DNA from: an uncultured Eubacteriales bacterium
Lineage (GTDB): Bacteria > Bacillota > Clostridia > Oscillospirales > Acutalibacteraceae
Length of the DNA: 8,485 bases
Assembly: GCA_900320235.1 (NCBI GenBank)
Contig: ONRO01000332.1
Span: 1-8,485 of the forward strand
Reading direction: 5' to 3'
Below, piece by piece: positions 6,160 through 8,485 of the stretch. How positions within the stretch are numbered: position 1 is the stretch's first letter; each line of letters opens with the position of its first letter. The translations under genes and the position numbers were made by a program. Below the pieces are notes generated by a model. That model was not told the origin of the DNA, did not search any database, and worked only from the letters and a program-made list of their open reading frames with translations.

Positions 6160-8113
6160 TCATTTCGGAAAACTTTTTAAATGGGCATTTGTAAGAAACA
6201 ACTCAATTATGATCGTCTTTTCGGTTCTGATGGTTGTCGGAATAGTTATCGATCTGTATGCAATTACAAAAATAGCAGCTAATGTTAACCACAACATGAA
6301 TAATGCCCAGACAATAAACACTACTATTGAACAGGGCGGCTACATTTCGATATTTATCGCACAGATCGGAGCTATCTTATTTTCACTTGTTTCTGCAACA
6401 CATACTTTTTCATTCCTTCATAACAAACGCAGCACTGATATGTTCGGCGCTATCCCGTCTACAAGAGGCACTCTGTATTTTTCACATCTTGCCGGCGGAA
6501 TACTCTCTGTTGTGATCCCATTTACAGTTGGCTCTCTTATTGTCACGGTTATGACCTGCCGGTCAGCCGATGCAGTGATAGCCGATCTTTGCTACATTAT
6601 TTTCGGATTAATCTGTATTGTCGCTGTTTACAGCTTCTCTGTTCTTATCGTATACTGCTGCGGCACAAAACTTGATTCCAATATCATTATCTTAGGCGCA
6701 AATGCGATATACATCGGCGTAATAACAGTATTCTGGAGTATTGCATCATCCATGATACCCGGAAACTCATTTGAACAGCTTTTCAATACCCCTGTCATAA
6801 CCCTGTTTTGCCCGATGGGATTCGGTTATTTTCTTGATTTTTATTACTTTGGCGGCCACATAACAGCTTTATGGACAACAATTATCTGGAGTACTGTCTT
6901 CACAGCTGGCATTATACTGCTCGGTTATTTTGCAGCTAAAAATCGCAGGGCTGAAACTGCTCAGAATGAATTCAATATCAAATGGCTCCCGACCGTCATC
7001 AAAGTCGGAATATCTGTTCTCGGCGGCGGTTTTGCAGGCATGACAGCAGCCTATTCCCTCAGCTCAGATTCATCTACCATTTTTGTATTCAGCTTCTGGT
7101 ATATCCTTGTGGGATTCGTTTCATTCCTGATTTTACATCTTATTTTCTCAAGAGGCTTCAAGGGAAAATTCCTTTCTTCGGTTATCTCATATATCTGTAC
7201 AACTGTTGCTGTAATCGGCTTTGTAATTCTTCTTTCAACCGGAATGGGCATTGATTGCTATGTCCCCTCTGCTTCAAATATCAGCAGCGTCGCATTCGGT
7301 TGTTATGATTATTCAGACAGCCGCTTTACATACAGCGATCCAGAAAATATTGAAACCGTGACAGAAATACATGCGCTTATTATTGATGGTATAAACAAAG
7401 AATATCAGCGCCCGTACAAAATCGGTTCAACTAACATCAACAATAGATATTTTTACTCTGATTATTACTATTCCGATGACTATTACAGTACAAACTCGAA
7501 ATATCCTTTGACGATGAATACTTATTTCAACTTTGTATACCACAAAAAGCTTGGTTTCACAACTAACAGGAGCTTTGCAATCGGTTATTTCAATATGAAT
7601 TATTATGATTGTGACAAGATTGAAAGTCTTCTCAAAAAGCTTTACTCATCTGATGAATACAAAAAACTGATCAACCCGGTTCTCTGGAGAGAGGATGGTC
7701 TGAAAATAGACGGCATACTTCCGGAAAAAGCTTATATCACACATTGTAACGCAGAGGAAATTTACGGTAATAATGATTCTATGTCCGCTTCATACACTTA
7801 TACTCCTGACAGCACTGATTCTCTCAGTACAGACGAAGCCTTTTTGAACGGACTTATTGAGGCGATCAGAAAGGATGTCCTTGCAGACAAGAATTTCAGC
7901 AAGAACAAGCTTATGAACTATTCCACAACCAAGGAGAATTATTCTGATAAGCTTTTCGGAGACAGTTATTTATTTATTGACCTTCAATATCCTGATAATA
8001 TCAATAATCACAGTGAATTATTCATTTACAGCCCTCATACATTTGAGTTCAATATCACAAATGATTATTCTAATACTCTCAGCTATCTTAAGTCAAACGG
8101 TTACAACGTATAA
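6131..8113 (+). CDS. ABC-2-type permease with a large C-terminal extracytoplasmic domain
   Basis: The 660-residue product is the membrane partner of the upstream ATPase. Hydrophobic segments lie near residues 25-45, 71-90, 116-140, 150-177, 184-208, 245-267, 288-310, 317-339 and 349-372, about nine in all. The loop NKRSTDMFGAIPSTRGTLYF (98-117) resembles the conserved (S/T)D...(L/I)P.(S/T)R loop of YtrC/YtrD-like permeases. Residues 373-660 form a soluble domain with no further membrane segment, placed outside if the N-terminus is cytoplasmic. It is rich in Tyr, Asn, Asp and Ser, with a Tyr-dense run at 440-452. It may correspond to the C-terminal domain catalogued as DUF6449 in similar permeases, but I cannot confirm that. 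GGAGG (6117-6121) precedes the ATG by 9 bases. With only one permease gene, a homodimer is likely. No substrate can be assigned; in B. subtilis the Ytr system is linked to cell-wall antibiotic stress. Confidence 0.88.
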   Translation: MTSTTSSKNNHFGKLFKWAFVRNNSIMIVFSVLMVVGIVIDLYAITKIAANVNHNMNNAQTINTTIEQGGYISIFIAQIGAILFSLVSATHTFSFLHNKRSTDMFGAIPSTRGTLYFSHLAGGILSVVIPFTVGSLIVTVMTCRSADAVIADLCYIIFGLICIVAVYSFSVLIVYCCGTKLDSNIIILGANAIYIGVITVFWSIASSMIPGNSFEQLFNTPVITLFCPMGFGYFLDFYYFGGHITALWTTIIWSTVFTAGIILLGYFAAKNRRAETAQNEFNIKWLPTVIKVGISVLGGGFAGMTAAYSLSSDSSTIFVFSFWYILVGFVSFLILHLIFSRGFKGKFLSSVISYICTTVAVIGFVILLSTGMGIDCYVPSASNISSVAFGCYDYSDSRFTYSDPENIETVTEIHALIIDGINKEYQRPYKIGSTNINNRYFYSDYYYSDDYYSTNSKYPLTMNTYFNFVYHKKLGFTTNRSFAIGYFNMNYYDCDKIESLLKKLYSSDEYKKLINPVLWREDGLKIDGILPEKAYITHCNAEEIYGNNDSMSASYTYTPDSTDSLSTDEAFLNGLIEAIRKDVLADKNFSKNKLMNYSTTKENYSDKLFGDSYLFIDLQYPDNINNHSELFIYSPHTFEFNITNDYSNTLSYLKSNGYNV

Positions 8114-8153
8114 TAACATATAGAATGGACTTGATCTGACATTATTTTCAGAC

Positions 8154-8195
8154 AGCAGCCGTATCATACACCGGTACGGCTGCTTATTTAACTAT
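8154..8195 (+). terminator. Probable terminator of the GntR-ABC operon
   Basis: AGCAGCCGTA (8154-8163) pairs exactly with TACGGCTGCT (8175-8184), and two more pairs (one T-G) can close the stem over a 7-base loop. It lies about 40 bases after the permease stop. The following TATTTAACTATT is T-poor for a classical terminator, so efficiency may be modest. Confidence 0.6.
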
Positions 8196-8230
8196 TAATG
8201 TCAAACGGAACAAAAACTGCTTTTCGGGTA

Positions 8231-8259
8231 TAGATTATTACATATAATAATGTTATAAT
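8231..8259 (+). promoter_or_regulatory. Possible promoter in the right intergenic region
   Basis: TAGATT (8231-8236, 3/6 match) and a perfect TATAAT (8254-8259) have a 17-base spacer. The area is AT-rich, so a chance match is possible. No ORF with a ribosome binding site follows within the window. Confidence 0.35.
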
Positions 8260-8265
8260 TAGAAA

Positions 8266-8404
8266 AATTCAGAAAATTATGTCGGGTAAACACTGATTAT
8301 ATACACCTTTTGTGTTTTTCAGGGGACTTTGTTCCTTGCTTCGTTACAGGTCATGAATAAAACAGCGTTTCCTTTTTTCAGCAGAATCCGTCTGCCCGTT
8401 TTTT
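8266..8404 (+). ncRNA. Candidate small structured RNA (tentative)
   Basis: Between the promoter-like sequence and a terminator-like hairpin lie about 140 bases without a credible ORF. Possible stems are AAACAC (8288-8293) with GTGTTT (8312-8317), AGGGGAC (8321-8327) with GTTCCTT (8331-8337, two G-T pairs, TTT loop), and a closing pairing of CGGGTA (8283-8288, sharing A8288 with the first stem) with TGCCCG (8393-8398). GCAGA (8381-8385) and TCTGC (8391-8395) form a short hairpin followed by six T (8399-8404); it would compete with the closing stem. No known RNA family is recognised, and the evidence is only structural. Confidence 0.25.
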
Positions 8405-8485
8405 CTCTTTGAAAGACAGAATACGCTTTTATCTTTGTATTGCCAGTAAACTACAATAACAACCAGATGAAAAGTCTTTTTATCA

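Larger units (their letters stand above)
8114..8485. other. Right intergenic region, no supported protein gene
   Basis: This stretch holds the operon terminator and the tentative promoter and RNA described separately. A frame open on the minus strand from the window edge to 8344 could be the end of a gene lying beyond, but its conceptual product (about 46 residues, ending CFIHDL) resembles nothing I know, and I do not call it. Confidence 0.5.

Noticed and set aside
8350..8412. 19-codon ORF starting ATGAATAAAACAGCG
   Set aside because: There is no properly spaced ribosome binding site and it runs through the terminator-like hairpin.

Overview
The window is chromosomal DNA of a moderately AT-rich Firmicute. 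Several things suggest an anaerobic gut clostridium near Ruminococcus (Oscillospirales): strong AGGAGG-type ribosome binding sites, occasional TTG starts, a secreted CAP protein with a typical ruminococcal signal peptide, a YtrA/YtrB-like operon and a resolvase-type large serine recombinase. This placement is inferred from style and gene families; no rRNA or marker gene is present.

Left part (1-2385). A promoter and a hairpin-led leader precede a CAP/SCP-domain secreted protein whose signal peptide is out of frame with the rest, best explained by a 2-base insertion near 306-308. The mature N-terminus carries a regular Cys repeat. A good terminator follows, then a Cu/Zn superoxide dismutase (sodC) on the minus strand with all metal ligands but no export signal. 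Divergent from it, behind a consensus promoter, is a DUF421/YetF-type membrane protein.

Middle part (2393-4550, minus strand). The last ~147 residues of an asparagine synthetase (asnB) remain next to an intact 498-residue large serine recombinase, whose stop codon lies about 55 bp from the point where asnB homology ends. A 66-codon ORF upstream overlaps the recombinase start by 35 bp. This looks like one end of an integrative element inserted in asnB, or the relic of one. The 5' part of asnB is not in the window.

Right part (4551-8113, plus strand). A three-gene operon with overlapping genes encodes a YtrA-like GntR repressor, a YtrB-like ABC ATPase and a 660-residue permease with about nine membrane segments and a large Tyr-rich C-terminal domain. 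Two promoters, each with its own inverted repeat, lie upstream, so the operon is probably autorepressed. In Bacillus subtilis the Ytr system responds to cell-wall antibiotics; a similar envelope-stress role here is inferred. The operon may be cargo of the element.

The last 372 bp contain no supported gene: a probable weak terminator for the operon, then a promoter-like sequence, several small hairpins and a terminator-like hairpin that together could mark a short RNA of about 140 nt.
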